Below are positions 1-8,173 of a stretch of DNA of 64,000 bases, in pieces. How positions within the stretch are numbered: position 1 is the stretch's first letter; every line of letters begins with the position of its first letter. Under the pieces are notes generated by a model. The model was not told where the DNA came from. It made no database searches and saw nothing but the letters and a program-made list of their open reading frames with translations. The stretch comes from an uncultured Erythrobacter sp. (lineage in GTDB: Bacteria > Pseudomonadota > Alphaproteobacteria > Sphingomonadales > Sphingomonadaceae). The DNA lies in the NCBI GenBank assembly GCA_947499095.1, contig CANMMR010000001.1, positions 186,001-250,000 on the forward strand, written 5' to 3'. The position numbers and the translations under genes are program-made.

Positions 1-21
1 GCAGCAGCCGACAACCCGGGA

Positions 22-1182
22 ATGGACCCGGACACCTTCGACCAGTTCCTCGAACAGCTCGACCGCTATGTGCGCGAAAGGCTGATCCCGGCAGAGAAAG
101 ACGTCATCGAGAACGACGCGCTGCCGCCGGAAATCATCGAAGAGATGAAGGAGATGGGGCTGTTCGGCCTGACCGTGCCGGAAGATTATGGCGGCGCAGG
201 CCTCAACGTCACGCAATATGCCAAGGTCGTGCAGACCATGGCCTATGCCGCCCCTGCTTTCCGCAGCATCTTCTCGATCAACGTCGGAATGTTCAATTCG
301 GCGATCAAGAACGGCGGTACGGATGCGCAGAAGGCCGAATGGTGGCCCAGGATCGCCGAAGGCGCGATCGCCTGCTTCGGCCTGACCGAGCCCGGCAGCG
401 GCTCCGACAGCGCGGCCATGGCGACCTTCGCCAAGCCCGATCCCGACGGCAATGGCTGGATCCTCAACGGTACCAAGCGCTACATTACCAATGCGCCCTA
501 CGCCGATGTCGGCCTGATCATGGCGCGCACCGAAAAGGACGCGCAGCCCAAGAACGCGCATGTCAGCGCCTTCATCGTGCCGATGGACGCGCCCGGCGTG
601 TCGGTCGGCAGCCCGGACAAGAAGATGGGCCAGTCGGGCAGCCACATCGCCGACATCATGCTCGACGATGTGCATGTGCCGGGCGACGCCCTGCTGGGCG
701 GGGAAACGGGCCAGGGCTTCCGCTTCGCCATGATGAGCCTCGACAACGGCCGTATCTCGGTCGGCGCGGCGAGCACCGGCTATGCCCGCCGCGCGCTGGA
801 CAGTGCGGTCCGCTATGCCAATGAGCGCAAGGCCTTCGGCGAACCGATCGCGAACTTCCAGTTGATCCAGCAGATGCTGTCCGAAAGCTGGACCGAGATT
901 TACGCCGCCGAAGCGATGATGGCGGACGTCACCGCGCGCGTCGATCGCGGCGAGAACACGGTGAAACACGCTGCCGCCTTCAAGGTTTTCGCCAGCGAGA
1001 TGTGCGGCCGCGTGGTCGACCGGGTGGTGCAGGTCTATGGCGGCGCGGGCTACCTCGCCGAATACGATGCCGAGCGCTTCTTCCGCGATGCGCGCATTTA
1101 TCGCATTTACGAAGGCACGACGCAGATCCTCCAGCTCCAGATCGCCAAGCACATGATGCGGGATTTCGCGAACAGTGTCTGA
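22..1182 (+). CDS. Acyl-CoA dehydrogenase
   Basis: FAD-dependent flavoenzyme that introduces a 2,3-trans double bond into an acyl-CoA thioester and passes electrons to ETF. The 386-residue length fits the family. The substrate/FAD-loop motif CFGLTEPGSGSDS lies at about residues 118-130, and the catalytic glutamate is in IYEGTTQ (about Glu364). The reading frame is open to the left edge of the window, so the true start could be a few codons upstream, but the domain looks complete from this ATG. It leads a same-strand cassette with a CoA-transferase, thiolase and MaoC-like hydratase, which suggests catabolism of one particular acyl-CoA. The substrate cannot be told from sequence. Confidence 0.93.
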   Translation: MDPDTFDQFLEQLDRYVRERLIPAEKDVIENDALPPEIIEEMKEMGLFGLTVPEDYGGAGLNVTQYAKVVQTMAYAAPAFRSIFSINVGMFNSAIKNGGTDAQKAEWWPRIAEGAIACFGLTEPGSGSDSAAMATFAKPDPDGNGWILNGTKRYITNAPYADVGLIMARTEKDAQPKNAHVSAFIVPMDAPGVSVGSPDKKMGQSGSHIADIMLDDVHVPGDALLGGETGQGFRFAMMSLDNGRISVGAASTGYARRALDSAVRYANERKAFGEPIANFQLIQQMLSESWTEIYAAEAMMADVTARVDRGENTVKHAAAFKVFASEMCGRVVDRVVQVYGGAGYLAEYDAERFFRDARIYRIYEGTTQILQLQIAKHMMRDFANSV

Positions 1183-1202
1183 TCGGCTCGCCTGACGGCT
1201 CG

Positions 1203-1285
1203 GCTGTTCCGTCCCGCTCCCCCACCCGGCCTCCCATACAATACCGTGCCGTGGGTGGCCGGGTGGGGGAGCGGGACGGAACAGC
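1203..1285. repeat. Long perfect intergenic inverted repeat (hairpin)
   Basis: Two 29-base arms (1203-1231 and 1257-1285) are exact reverse complements around a 25-base centre. The pairing continues inward (CCCA with TGGG) after one T-T mismatch. It fills most of the gap between the acyl-CoA dehydrogenase and CoA-transferase genes. There is no T-run after the stem, so it is not a standard terminator. It could be a REP-like or miniature mobile palindrome, or an mRNA processing or stability element inside the operon. I saw no second copy in this window. Confidence 0.85.
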
Positions 1286-1330
1286 AAGGGCTGGACGGAT
1301 GTCCAGCCCGCACGCAAAAAGGAATCTCCC

Positions 1331-2587
1331 ATGTACGACTTCCTTTCCGGCCTCTCCGTCCTCGAAATCTCCAGCTTCGTCGCCTCGCCGACGGTCGGCC
1401 TGTACTGCGGACAGTTCGGGGCCGAAGTCATTCGGGTCGACCACAAGGAAGGCGGGCTCGATTACGATCGCTTCATGCTGGCGGACAACGGCCGTTCGCT
1501 GGCGTGGGAGAATCTCAACCGCGCAAAGAAATCGGTCGCGCTGGATCTGCGCAGCGGCGAGGGGCGGGAGCTGTGCGTCGAGCTTGCCAGCGCCGTGGGC
1601 CAATGTGTCACCAATTTGCCGGAAAAGAGCTTCCTCGGCCACGCTGCCATGGCAAAGGCGCGAGAGGACATGATCTCCGTTCGCATCATGGGCTGGCACG
1701 ACGGGCGCCAGGCGATGGATTTCACCGTCAATGCCGCCAGCGGCTATCCGCTGATGACGGGCCCCGCCGACTGGGACCCGGAAACCGCGCCGCCGGTTAA
1801 CCAGCTGATGCCGGCGTGGGACTTTCTGACCGGCGCCTATTGCGCCTTCACCCTGCTCGCGGCGCTGCGCCACCGTGACGCCACCGGCGAAGGCGCCGAG
1901 ATCCGCGTGCCGCTGGGCGACGTCGCCATCGGCACGCTCGCCAATAGCGGCACGATCGCCGAAATGCTGTTCCGCGGCGGCGACCGGGAGCGGCTCGGCA
2001 ACGCCATCTGGGGAGCATTCGGCAGCGACATGATTACGCGCGATGGGGTCCGCTTCATGGTCGCTGCGCTGACCGCCAAGCAATGGCACGGCATCGTCGA
2101 AGCCTTCGGGCTGGAAGACGAGATCGCCGCGCTCGAGGCAGAGCTCGGCGTGCGCTTCGCCGATGGCGACACGCCGCGTTTCCAGCATCGCGACCGGCTG
2201 CTCGGCCTGTTCCAGTCCGTCGCCGGCCAGCACGATTATGCCGAGCTGGAAAGGCGCATGGCTGCGGCGGGCACGACTTACGAGCGCTACCGCACGCCTT
2301 ACGAAGCGGCGCAGGACCCGCAGCTGGTGGGCGACAATCCGCTGTTCGGGCGCACGCCGGACAATCCGAGCGGTTTCGATTATCCGGTTGCCCGCAGCTT
2401 CGCCAACATGCCGGACAAGCCGCGTGGCGAGCCGCAACGCGCGCCCTATCTGGGCGAACATACCGAACAGGTGCTGGCCGACACTCTCGGCCTGTCCTCC
2501 GGAGCGATCGGCAAGCTGATGGACAGCGGTATTGCCGCCCCGAGCGATGAAGCCCACGACTATTCCAAGACCAGGATCATGCCATGA
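1331..2587 (+). CDS. CaiB/BaiF (class III) CoA-transferase family protein
   Basis: 418 residues, the normal length for class III CoA-transferases, which move CoA between carboxylic acids through an aspartyl-CoA thioester. The N-terminal VLEISSFVASPTVG segment and the downstream PAWDFLTGAY motif fit the family. Asp164 in that motif is the likely catalytic aspartate by comparison with alpha-methylacyl-CoA racemase and formyl-CoA transferase. AAGGA lies 8 bases before the ATG. The stop overlaps the next start (ATGA), so the thiolase is probably translationally coupled. A racemase role is possible, but the cassette favours activation of a catabolic acid. Confidence 0.88.
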   Translation: MYDFLSGLSVLEISSFVASPTVGLYCGQFGAEVIRVDHKEGGLDYDRFMLADNGRSLAWENLNRAKKSVALDLRSGEGRELCVELASAVGQCVTNLPEKSFLGHAAMAKAREDMISVRIMGWHDGRQAMDFTVNAASGYPLMTGPADWDPETAPPVNQLMPAWDFLTGAYCAFTLLAALRHRDATGEGAEIRVPLGDVAIGTLANSGTIAEMLFRGGDRERLGNAIWGAFGSDMITRDGVRFMVAALTAKQWHGIVEAFGLEDEIAALEAELGVRFADGDTPRFQHRDRLLGLFQSVAGQHDYAELERRMAAAGTTYERYRTPYEAAQDPQLVGDNPLFGRTPDNPSGFDYPVARSFANMPDKPRGEPQRAPYLGEHTEQVLADTLGLSSGAIGKLMDSGIAAPSDEAHDYSKTRIMP

Positions 2588-3828
2588 CGTCACCCAGCCA
2601 GTCCCTCCGCCGCGTCGCCATCTGCAAGCCGCTGCGCACGCCGGTGGGCAAGTTCCTCGGCACGCTCGCCCCTCTGGAGGCAGGCGAGCTGGGCGCAATC
2701 ATCATCAAGGCGCTGGTCGAGCGCAGCGGCGTCGATCCCATGCGCGTCGACGATGTCGTTTTCAGTCAGGGATACGGCAGCGGCGAGGCACCGGCCATCG
2801 GGCGCTGGAGCTGGCTGGCAGCGGGCTATCCGATCGAAGTGCCCGGCTTCCAGCTCGACCGGCGCTGCGGCTCCGGCCTCCAGGCCGTCGCGACGGCAGC
2901 AATGATGGTGCAGACCGGCGTCGCCGATTGCGTGCTGGCGGGCGGCGTGGAGAGCATGTCCAATGTCGAGCATTACACGACCAAGGCCCGCATGGGCGCG
3001 CGCATGGGCGACATGGTGCTGTGGGACCGCCTGACGCGCGGACGCCTGATGAGCCAGCCGATCGAGCGCTTCGGCGTCATCACCGGCATGATAGAGACGG
3101 CGGAGAATCTCGCCAAGGATTACGATATTTCCCGCGAGGCGTCGGATGCGTTTGCTGTACGCAGCCACCAGAACGCCGCCAAGGCTTGGGAGGAGGGAAA
3201 GTTCGACGAGCAGCTGGTGCCGGTCGAGATCCCGCAGCGCCGCGGCGATCCGGTCGTCTTCGCAAAGGACGAAGGGTTCCGCGCCGATGCCGACATGGAA
3301 ACGCTGGGCAAACTGCGCGCCATAGATCTGAAGCGCGATCCCGACGCCATCGTGACCGCCGGCAATGCCAGCCAGCAGAACGACGCCGCGGCTGCTTGCC
3401 TCGTGGTAGCGGAAGACAAGATCGAGGAGCTCGGTCTCGAACCGATCCTGTGGTTTAACAGCTGGAGCGCGGCGGGCTGTGACCCCAGCCGCATGGGCAT
3501 CGGCCCGGTCCCGGCGGTCGAGAAGCTGTTCGAGCGCACCGGCATGGGCTGGGACGACATCGGCCTGATCGAGCTAAACGAAGCCTTCGCGCCGCAGGCC
3601 CTTGCCGTGCTGAAGGGCTGGGGTTTTGCCGAGGACGACAGCCGCCGCGAGATCGTGAACGTAAACGGCTCGGGCATTTCGCTCGGCCATCCTATCGGCG
3701 CGACCGGCATCCGCATCCTCGCCGACATGGCGCACGAAATGCAGCGCCGCGAAGTCCGTTACGGTCTCGAAACCATGTGCATCGGCGGCGGCCAGGGCAT
3801 GGCTGCCATCTTCGAACGCGCTGCCTGA
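2584..3828 (+). CDS. Thiolase family acetyl-CoA acyltransferase
   Basis: 414-residue thiolase that cleaves a 3-ketoacyl-CoA with CoA or performs the reverse condensation. The active-site cysteine is Cys95 in LDRRCGSGLQ. The catalytic histidine is in GHPIGATG (about 369), and the C-terminal cysteine is in MCIGGGQGMA (about 399). It overlaps its neighbours by ATGA junctions on both sides, so it belongs to the acyl-CoA dehydrogenase/CoA-transferase cassette. It differs clearly from the second thiolase at 15.2-16.4 kb, which suggests a pathway-specific rather than general beta-oxidation enzyme. Confidence 0.92.
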   Translation: MTSPSQSLRRVAICKPLRTPVGKFLGTLAPLEAGELGAIIIKALVERSGVDPMRVDDVVFSQGYGSGEAPAIGRWSWLAAGYPIEVPGFQLDRRCGSGLQAVATAAMMVQTGVADCVLAGGVESMSNVEHYTTKARMGARMGDMVLWDRLTRGRLMSQPIERFGVITGMIETAENLAKDYDISREASDAFAVRSHQNAAKAWEEGKFDEQLVPVEIPQRRGDPVVFAKDEGFRADADMETLGKLRAIDLKRDPDAIVTAGNASQQNDAAAACLVVAEDKIEELGLEPILWFNSWSAAGCDPSRMGIGPVPAVEKLFERTGMGWDDIGLIELNEAFAPQALAVLKGWGFAEDDSRREIVNVNGSGISLGHPIGATGIRILADMAHEMQRREVRYGLETMCIGGGQGMAAIFERAA

Positions 3829-4697
3829 TGGGCGACGCCGCCGCGCAGGACTGGTCCGCCTGGCTCGGCCGCGAGCAGGTCTCGTACGACCGGCTCGATC
3901 CGGCGCTCGCAGCGCGCTGGGCGGGGACTTTCGACCTTCCGGAACCCGGAGCGGGCGAGATGGCACAAGGCATCCATCTTTGCCTGTGCACGCCGGATGC
4001 GCCGACCGCGGCGTTGGGCGAGGATGGGCACCCCCGACGCAGCGACAGTGCCGACAGCTTCTTTCCGCCGGTACCGCTCCCCCGCCGGATGTGGGCAGCG
4101 AGCAAGATGCAGTTCCATGTGCCCTTGGCCATCGGCGCGCAGATCGAGCGCGTGTCCCGAATCGCATCGATCGAGGAGAAATCTGGCCGCAGCGGAACGC
4201 TCTTCTTCGTCGATGTCGATCACCGCACCAGCGCCGATGGCACTCTGGCGGTAACCGAACGGCAGACGCTGGTTTACCGCGAAGGGGCGGAAAGCGATGC
4301 CCCGCTAAGCCCGCCACCCGCGACAGGGGGTCCATTCGACCCGGCGAAGTGGGACGCGCATCATACGCTCGTGCCCGATCCCCGCCTGCTGTTCCGCTAT
4401 TCGGCGCTGACCTTCAACACGCACCGCATCCATTACGATGCGCCCTATGCGCGCGATGTGGAGCGTTATCGCGGGCTGGTAGTGCACGGCCCGCTGATGG
4501 CGAGCCTATTGCTGCAATTGGCAGCGCGCGAGGTCGGCGACAATCGACTCGTCAGCTTCGGCTTTCGCGCGATAAGCCCGGCCATCGCCGACGAGCCACT
4601 CCATCTGGCGCTGCGACAGGGCGAGGCGGGCATCGAACTCGCCGCGATCGCTGCCGACGGGCGCGAATGCCTCAAGGCCCGCGCCAGCGTCACCTAG
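3828..4697 (+). CDS. MaoC/FAS1-type dehydratase domain protein (mesaconyl-CoA hydratase-like)
   Basis: Double hot-dog-fold hydratase/dehydratase-like protein of 289 residues from the ATG that overlaps the thiolase stop (ATGA). A longer in-frame start would lie inside the thiolase and was not chosen. The C-terminal half has FNTHRIHYD at about 196-204 followed by VVHGPLMASLL, a pattern typical of mesaconyl-C4-CoA hydratase and itaconyl/mesaconyl-CoA hydratase relatives. It probably hydrates an enoyl-CoA made by the dehydrogenase in the same cassette. The exact substrate is inferred only. Its last four bases overlap the end of the convergent PPK2 gene. Confidence 0.82.
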   Translation: MGDAAAQDWSAWLGREQVSYDRLDPALAARWAGTFDLPEPGAGEMAQGIHLCLCTPDAPTAALGEDGHPRRSDSADSFFPPVPLPRRMWAASKMQFHVPLAIGAQIERVSRIASIEEKSGRSGTLFFVDVDHRTSADGTLAVTERQTLVYREGAESDAPLSPPPATGGPFDPAKWDAHHTLVPDPRLLFRYSALTFNTHRIHYDAPYARDVERYRGLVVHGPLMASLLLQLAAREVGDNRLVSFGFRAISPAIADEPLHLALRQGEAGIELAAIAADGRECLKARASVT

Positions 4698-5464
4698 CAG
4701 AGCGGATAGGGTGCAATCGGCTCGAGTACCGAATAGCTTTCCGCGGACGGATCGCGCGCCAGCTCGGGAAAATCGATCGCGGGCGGATCGACATGGGTGT
4801 CGGGCAGGCGGTCGAGCAGGTCGCGCACCAGCGTCAGTCGGCCGCGCTTCTGGTCGTTGAAATCGACCAAGGTCCAAGGCGCATGTTCGGTGTGCGTCGC
4901 GGCCAGCATGGCCTCCCGCGCAGCCGTATAGGCATCGTACTTTGCGCGCGCGGCGAGATCGATCGGCGACAGCTTCCACCGCTTCAGCGGATCCTCCAGC
5001 CGTTCGCGCAGCCGCTTCTCCTGCTGCGTCTGATCGGTGGTCAGCCAGTACTTGAACAGCAGTATGCCATCGTCGATGAGCATCTTCTCGAACACCGGCG
5101 CCTGTTCCAGGAATGCATTGACCTCGGTTTGTGAGGCATAGCCCATCACTTGCTCCACCCCGGCGCGATTGTACCAGCTGCGGTCGAACAGGACGATCTC
5201 GCCCGCGCTGGGCAGGTGCTGGACATAGCGCTGGAAATACCATTGCGTCTGTTCGGCCTCGGTCGGCTTGGACAGCGCGACGACGCGGCACTGACGCGGA
5301 TTGAGCCGTTCGCGCACCGCCTTGATCGCGCCGCCCTTGCCTGCCGTGTCGCGGCCCTCGAACAGCACCACGATCCGCTGCCCGGTCGTGCGTGCCCAGC
5401 GGGCCATGCCGACGAGTTCCTCCTCCATCGGATCGAGCGCGGCTTCGTATTGCTTGCGTTTCAT
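4694..5464 (-). CDS. ppk2: Polyphosphate kinase 2 family protein
   Basis: 256-residue PPK2 nucleoside (di)phosphate:polyphosphate phosphotransferase of the P-loop fold. Walker A GRDTAGKGG is at residues 37-45 and the Walker B/lid motif VLFDRSWYNR at 91-100. This is the single-domain class, which exchanges phosphate between polyphosphate and ADP or GDP; the preferred nucleotide cannot be read here. GGAG lies 8 bases before the ATG. It is transcribed toward the acyl-CoA cassette with a 4-base tail overlap and is divergent from the phenylalanine hydroxylase gene. Confidence 0.93.
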   Translation of the reverse strand: MKRKQYEAALDPMEEELVGMARWARTTGQRIVVLFEGRDTAGKGGAIKAVRERLNPRQCRVVALSKPTEAEQTQWYFQRYVQHLPSAGEIVLFDRSWYNRAGVEQVMGYASQTEVNAFLEQAPVFEKMLIDDGILLFKYWLTTDQTQQEKRLRERLEDPLKRWKLSPIDLAARAKYDAYTAAREAMLAATHTEHAPWTLVDFNDQKRGRLTLVRDLLDRLPDTHVDPPAIDFPELARDPSAESYSVLEPIAPYPLC

Positions 5465-5523
5465 CGGGTGATCTCCGGCTTCGTTTGAACAAAGGACGCA
5501 AACCCAGTATCACCGGTAACGAT

Positions 5524-6480
5524 ATGGCGACACTTACAGATCACGAACAGGCAAATTCCGAACAGGACTTTAGCCGGCTGCCGGACCTTCCGGCAGATGT
5601 CTTTACCGCTCCGCTCAAACGGCCCGAGCATGTGGGCGAGGACTGGCTGGAGCCGAAGCAGACCGAATACGACAGCAAAGACGATGCGATCTGGGACGAC
5701 CTCTTCGCGCGGCAGATGAAAGTTCTCCCCGGGCGGGCGGCGACAGCCTTCATGGAGGGCACCGAAAAGCTCGACCTCGGCCGCGGCGGTGTGCCCGAAT
5801 TCGGCATGCTGAGCGAGGAACTGGACAAGCTCACCGGGTGGAGCGTGGTGCCAGTGCCAATGTTGATCCCGGACCACGTTTTCTTCTGGCACCTCGCCAA
5901 TCGCCGGTTCCCCGCTGGAAACTTTATCCGCACGCGCGAGACCTTCGATTATATCCAGGAGCCGGACGTCTTCCATGACGTCTTCGGCCATGTGCCGATG
6001 CTGACCGATCCGGTTTATGCCGACTACATGCAGGAATACGGCCGCGCCGGGTGGAAGGCGATGCGCTACAACCGGCTAAAGGCGCTGGGCGCGCTATATT
6101 GGTACACAGTCGAATTCGGCCTGTTGCAGGAAGCGCCGGGCGACATCCGCGCCTATGGTGCAGGCATCCTCTCCGGCCCGACCGAAGTGGTTTATGCGAC
6201 CGAGGCGCAGAGCCCCAACCGCATCATGCTCAACGTCGATCGCGTAATGCGCACCGATTACGTGATCAGCGATCTTCAGCCGACCTATTTCGTGATCGAG
6301 AGCTTCGAGGATCTATATCGGCAGACGGTAGAACGCGACTTCGACAAGCTCTATCGCAGCCTGGGCCCGGGCTTTACCTATGCCAATACGGCGGTGATCG
6401 ACGTCGATTACGTGGTCAACGAAGGCACGCTGGAATATACGCTGCGCGGCGGGCGTGGCAGCGGCGCGGAAGCGGTATGA
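5524..6480 (+). CDS. phhA: Phenylalanine 4-monooxygenase
   Basis: Pterin-dependent, non-haem-iron enzyme that converts phenylalanine to tyrosine. The 318 residues match a bacterial single-domain enzyme without the regulatory ACT domain. The iron ligands are visible as His151 and His156 in DVFHDVFGHVP and Glu197 in YTVEFGL. The upstream in-frame extension overlaps the divergent PPK2 gene and does not look like protein, so the ATG giving MATLTDHEQ was used; its Shine-Dalgarno sequence is weak. No pterin-recycling gene (phhB) is adjacent. A strong bidirectional terminator follows. Confidence 0.94.
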   Translation: MATLTDHEQANSEQDFSRLPDLPADVFTAPLKRPEHVGEDWLEPKQTEYDSKDDAIWDDLFARQMKVLPGRAATAFMEGTEKLDLGRGGVPEFGMLSEELDKLTGWSVVPVPMLIPDHVFFWHLANRRFPAGNFIRTRETFDYIQEPDVFHDVFGHVPMLTDPVYADYMQEYGRAGWKAMRYNRLKALGALYWYTVEFGLLQEAPGDIRAYGAGILSGPTEVVYATEAQSPNRIMLNVDRVMRTDYVISDLQPTYFVIESFEDLYRQTVERDFDKLYRSLGPGFTYANTAVIDVDYVVNEGTLEYTLRGGRGSGAEAV

Positions 6481-6510
6481 TCATTCGGGCATAGCCAGTC
6501 TGACAAACAA

Positions 6511-6540
6511 AAACGGCCCCGGATCGCTCCGGGGCCGTTT
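6511..6540. terminator. Bidirectional Rho-independent terminator
   Basis: A perfect 13-base-pair stem (6511-6523 with 6528-6540) closes on a TCGC loop. The stem itself begins with AAA and ends with TTT, giving a short T-run in both directions. It sits between the convergent phhA gene and the acidic lipoprotein gene. Confidence 0.9.
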
Positions 6541-6590
6541 CGCTTCGACCAAAACACAAAAGCTTGGCCGAAAAGACTTCGTAAGCGAGA

Positions 6591-6857
6591 TTACATCTCG
6601 TTGCCGTCCATCTCTTCACCGACGGTGTCGGCCATCTCTTCGCCCTGGTCTTCCACGGCATCAGCCTGGTCTTCCATAGCTTCGACTTCGGCTTCCGGAG
6701 CACCGGCGTCTTCCATGGCTTCAGCCTGTGCGTCGAGTTCTGATTCCTGCATCTCTGCATTATCTTCCATGGCCTCTTCAGTCGGGCCGTCACATGCTGC
6801 GAGGCCGAGGCTGAGAGCGGCGGCCGAAGTGACGATCATGGTCTTGTTGAACTTCAT
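6591..6857 (-). CDS. Small acidic lipoprotein
   Basis: 88-residue precursor starting MKFNKTM, with a hydrophobic stretch and a lipobox ending LAAC (Cys22). After lipidation it leaves a very acidic 67-residue chain rich in Glu, Asp, Met and Ala, in which EAMED occurs three times. AAGGGGA lies upstream of this ATG; a longer in-frame start would overlap the neighbouring gene's coding strand and lacks support. I do not recognise a family. The acidic, probably disordered body could bind cations or basic partners in the periplasm, but that is speculation. Confidence 0.8.
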   Translation of the reverse strand: MKFNKTMIVTSAAALSLGLAACDGPTEEAMEDNAEMQESELDAQAEAMEDAGAPEAEVEAMEDQADAVEDQGEEMADTVGEEMDGNEM

Positions 6858-6931
6858 GTTTGTTCCCCTTGTATTGGCGAGCCACTGCAGAATGCCGCAG
6901 CTCGTTTCGTGGTACGATTGCAGTCTATCGT

Positions 6932-7186
6932 TTACTGATAGGCACGCTGGCGCACGAAATTGAAAATGCCGATTGCGGCGGCTGCTCCGGCAACGGCCCA
7001 CAACAGAGCGATGCCGCTGACCGCGCCGACCACGGATCCGCCGCTGGCAATGAGGCCGGCGAGCAGTGATCCGAGGACGCCGACACCTGCGTTCATCGCA
7101 ATGGTGCGGCCGTCTTCGATCCTGAGAACGATGGTCGCCAACCATCCGAGGATGGCGCCGACGACAATCAGAATGAGAAGACCCAT
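6932..7186 (-). CDS. GlsB/YeaQ/YmgE family stress-associated membrane protein
   Basis: 84-residue, glycine-rich inner-membrane protein with three predicted hydrophobic segments. It begins MGLLILIVVGAILGWLA and ends with a short basic tail, the usual layout of the YeaQ/YmgE transglycosylase-associated family. The ATG at 7186 is preceded by AAGG at suitable distance. Relatives are often induced by general stress. A loose GGAAC-N16 motif upstream resembles an EcfG promoter, but the -10 half is poor. Its biochemical role is unknown despite the family name. Confidence 0.85.
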   Translation of the reverse strand: MGLLILIVVGAILGWLATIVLRIEDGRTIAMNAGVGVLGSLLAGLIASGGSVVGAVSGIALLWAVAGAAAAIGIFNFVRQRAYQ

Positions 7187-7281
7187 TTCTGGCGTACCTT
7201 CGTGACTACATTCAGCACCATAAGCTTGGCCGTCATGTTTGGTTCCAGACTTTATGACCAAAATTCGGCGGTGGCGGCACG

Positions 7282-8091
7282 TTACGCAAGGACGAACCAG
7301 TAAAATCCGATGCTACCGATCACAATCCGATACCAGGCAAAAGGAGCGAAGCCGTGCTTTGCGACGTAAGCAACGAACAGCCGAATGACTGCCAGAGCGG
7401 TCACAAAGGCTGCGGTGAAGCCCAACGCGATTTCCGCCCATCCGATGGCCGCAGTGCCTGTCAACAGAGCCGGCTCGTCGAAAATCTTGACCGTCGCTGC
7501 CCCGAGCATCGTCGGAACCGCAAGAAAAAAGGAAAATTCAGCTGCAGTCTTCCTGCCCACCCCCATCGCCAGCGCCCCAAGGATGCTCGACGCGGATCGG
7601 CTGGTGCCGGGTATCATCGCGAGGCATTGGGCCAAGCCGATTGCCAAACAAACCTTCCAAGTCAATGCGGCAACGCCAGTGTCTTCGCTTGGCGGGATAA
7701 CCTTTTCCAGTACCAGAATGGCGACGCCTCCCAGGACCAGCGCCACAACAACAACCACCGGGCTCCCGAGCATGACATCGATGGTATCCTTAGCGAGCAA
7801 ACCGATAATCGCCGCCGGTACGAAACCTAGGACGATATTGCGCACAAAACGTACCGACTCCGTTTCCCATCTGAGGAAACCGGTGCCCATTCGCCAGAAT
7901 AAAGACCAGTAGGACACGACAACCGCAAGGATGGCACCTAGCTGGATGACGACGTTGAACTGGCTCCATTGAGCGGGATCGTAGCCGAAAAACCCTTGAG
8001 CGAGGATCAGGTGCCCAGTCGACGATACCGGCAGAAATTCGGTCAGACCTTCGAGAATACCGAGCAGAATGGCAGTGATGGTGGTGTTCAT
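7282..8091 (-). CDS. uppP: Undecaprenyl-diphosphatase (BacA type)
   Basis: Integral membrane phosphatase of 269 residues that recycles undecaprenyl pyrophosphate to the lipid carrier used for peptidoglycan and surface polysaccharides. Both family signatures are present: LEGLTEFLPVSSTGH at about 13-27 and PGTSRSASS at about 161-169. Multiple hydrophobic helices run through the whole length. It is likely monocistronic, since a terminator-like hairpin lies just upstream, after the M13 peptidase gene. It supports the many envelope genes in this window. Confidence 0.95.
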   Translation of the reverse strand: MNTTITAILLGILEGLTEFLPVSSTGHLILAQGFFGYDPAQWSQFNVVIQLGAILAVVVSYWSLFWRMGTGFLRWETESVRFVRNIVLGFVPAAIIGLLAKDTIDVMLGSPVVVVVALVLGGVAILVLEKVIPPSEDTGVAALTWKVCLAIGLAQCLAMIPGTSRSASSILGALAMGVGRKTAAEFSFFLAVPTMLGAATVKIFDEPALLTGTAAIGWAEIALGFTAAFVTALAVIRLFVAYVAKHGFAPFAWYRIVIGSIGFYWFVLA

Positions 8092-8106
8092 TGCCGCCGG
8101 TGCATG

Positions 8107-8139
8107 AAGAAAGGGCGGGACAAGTCAAGTGACCCGCCC
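8107..8139 (-). terminator. Terminator-like hairpin after the M13 peptidase gene
   Basis: A GC stem of seven pairs (8113-8119 with 8133-8139) is followed, on the minus strand, by a CTTTCTT stretch. It lies downstream of the M13 peptidase gene and upstream of uppP. The broken T-run makes it only moderately convincing. Confidence 0.5.
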
Positions 8140-8173
8140 CGCCCGTTCGATGTTTTTGCGGCAAGCCGCGCCG

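Noticed and set aside
980-2698. A long minus-strand frame across the 1.2 kb palindrome
   Set aside because: It is antisense to the acyl-CoA dehydrogenase and CoA-transferase genes. The repeat-like peptide in it comes from the inverted repeat.
7187-7240. GGAAC-type EcfG promoter before the GlsB-like gene
   Set aside because: The GGAAC half is present but the expected GTT half is not matched, so it is too weak to list.
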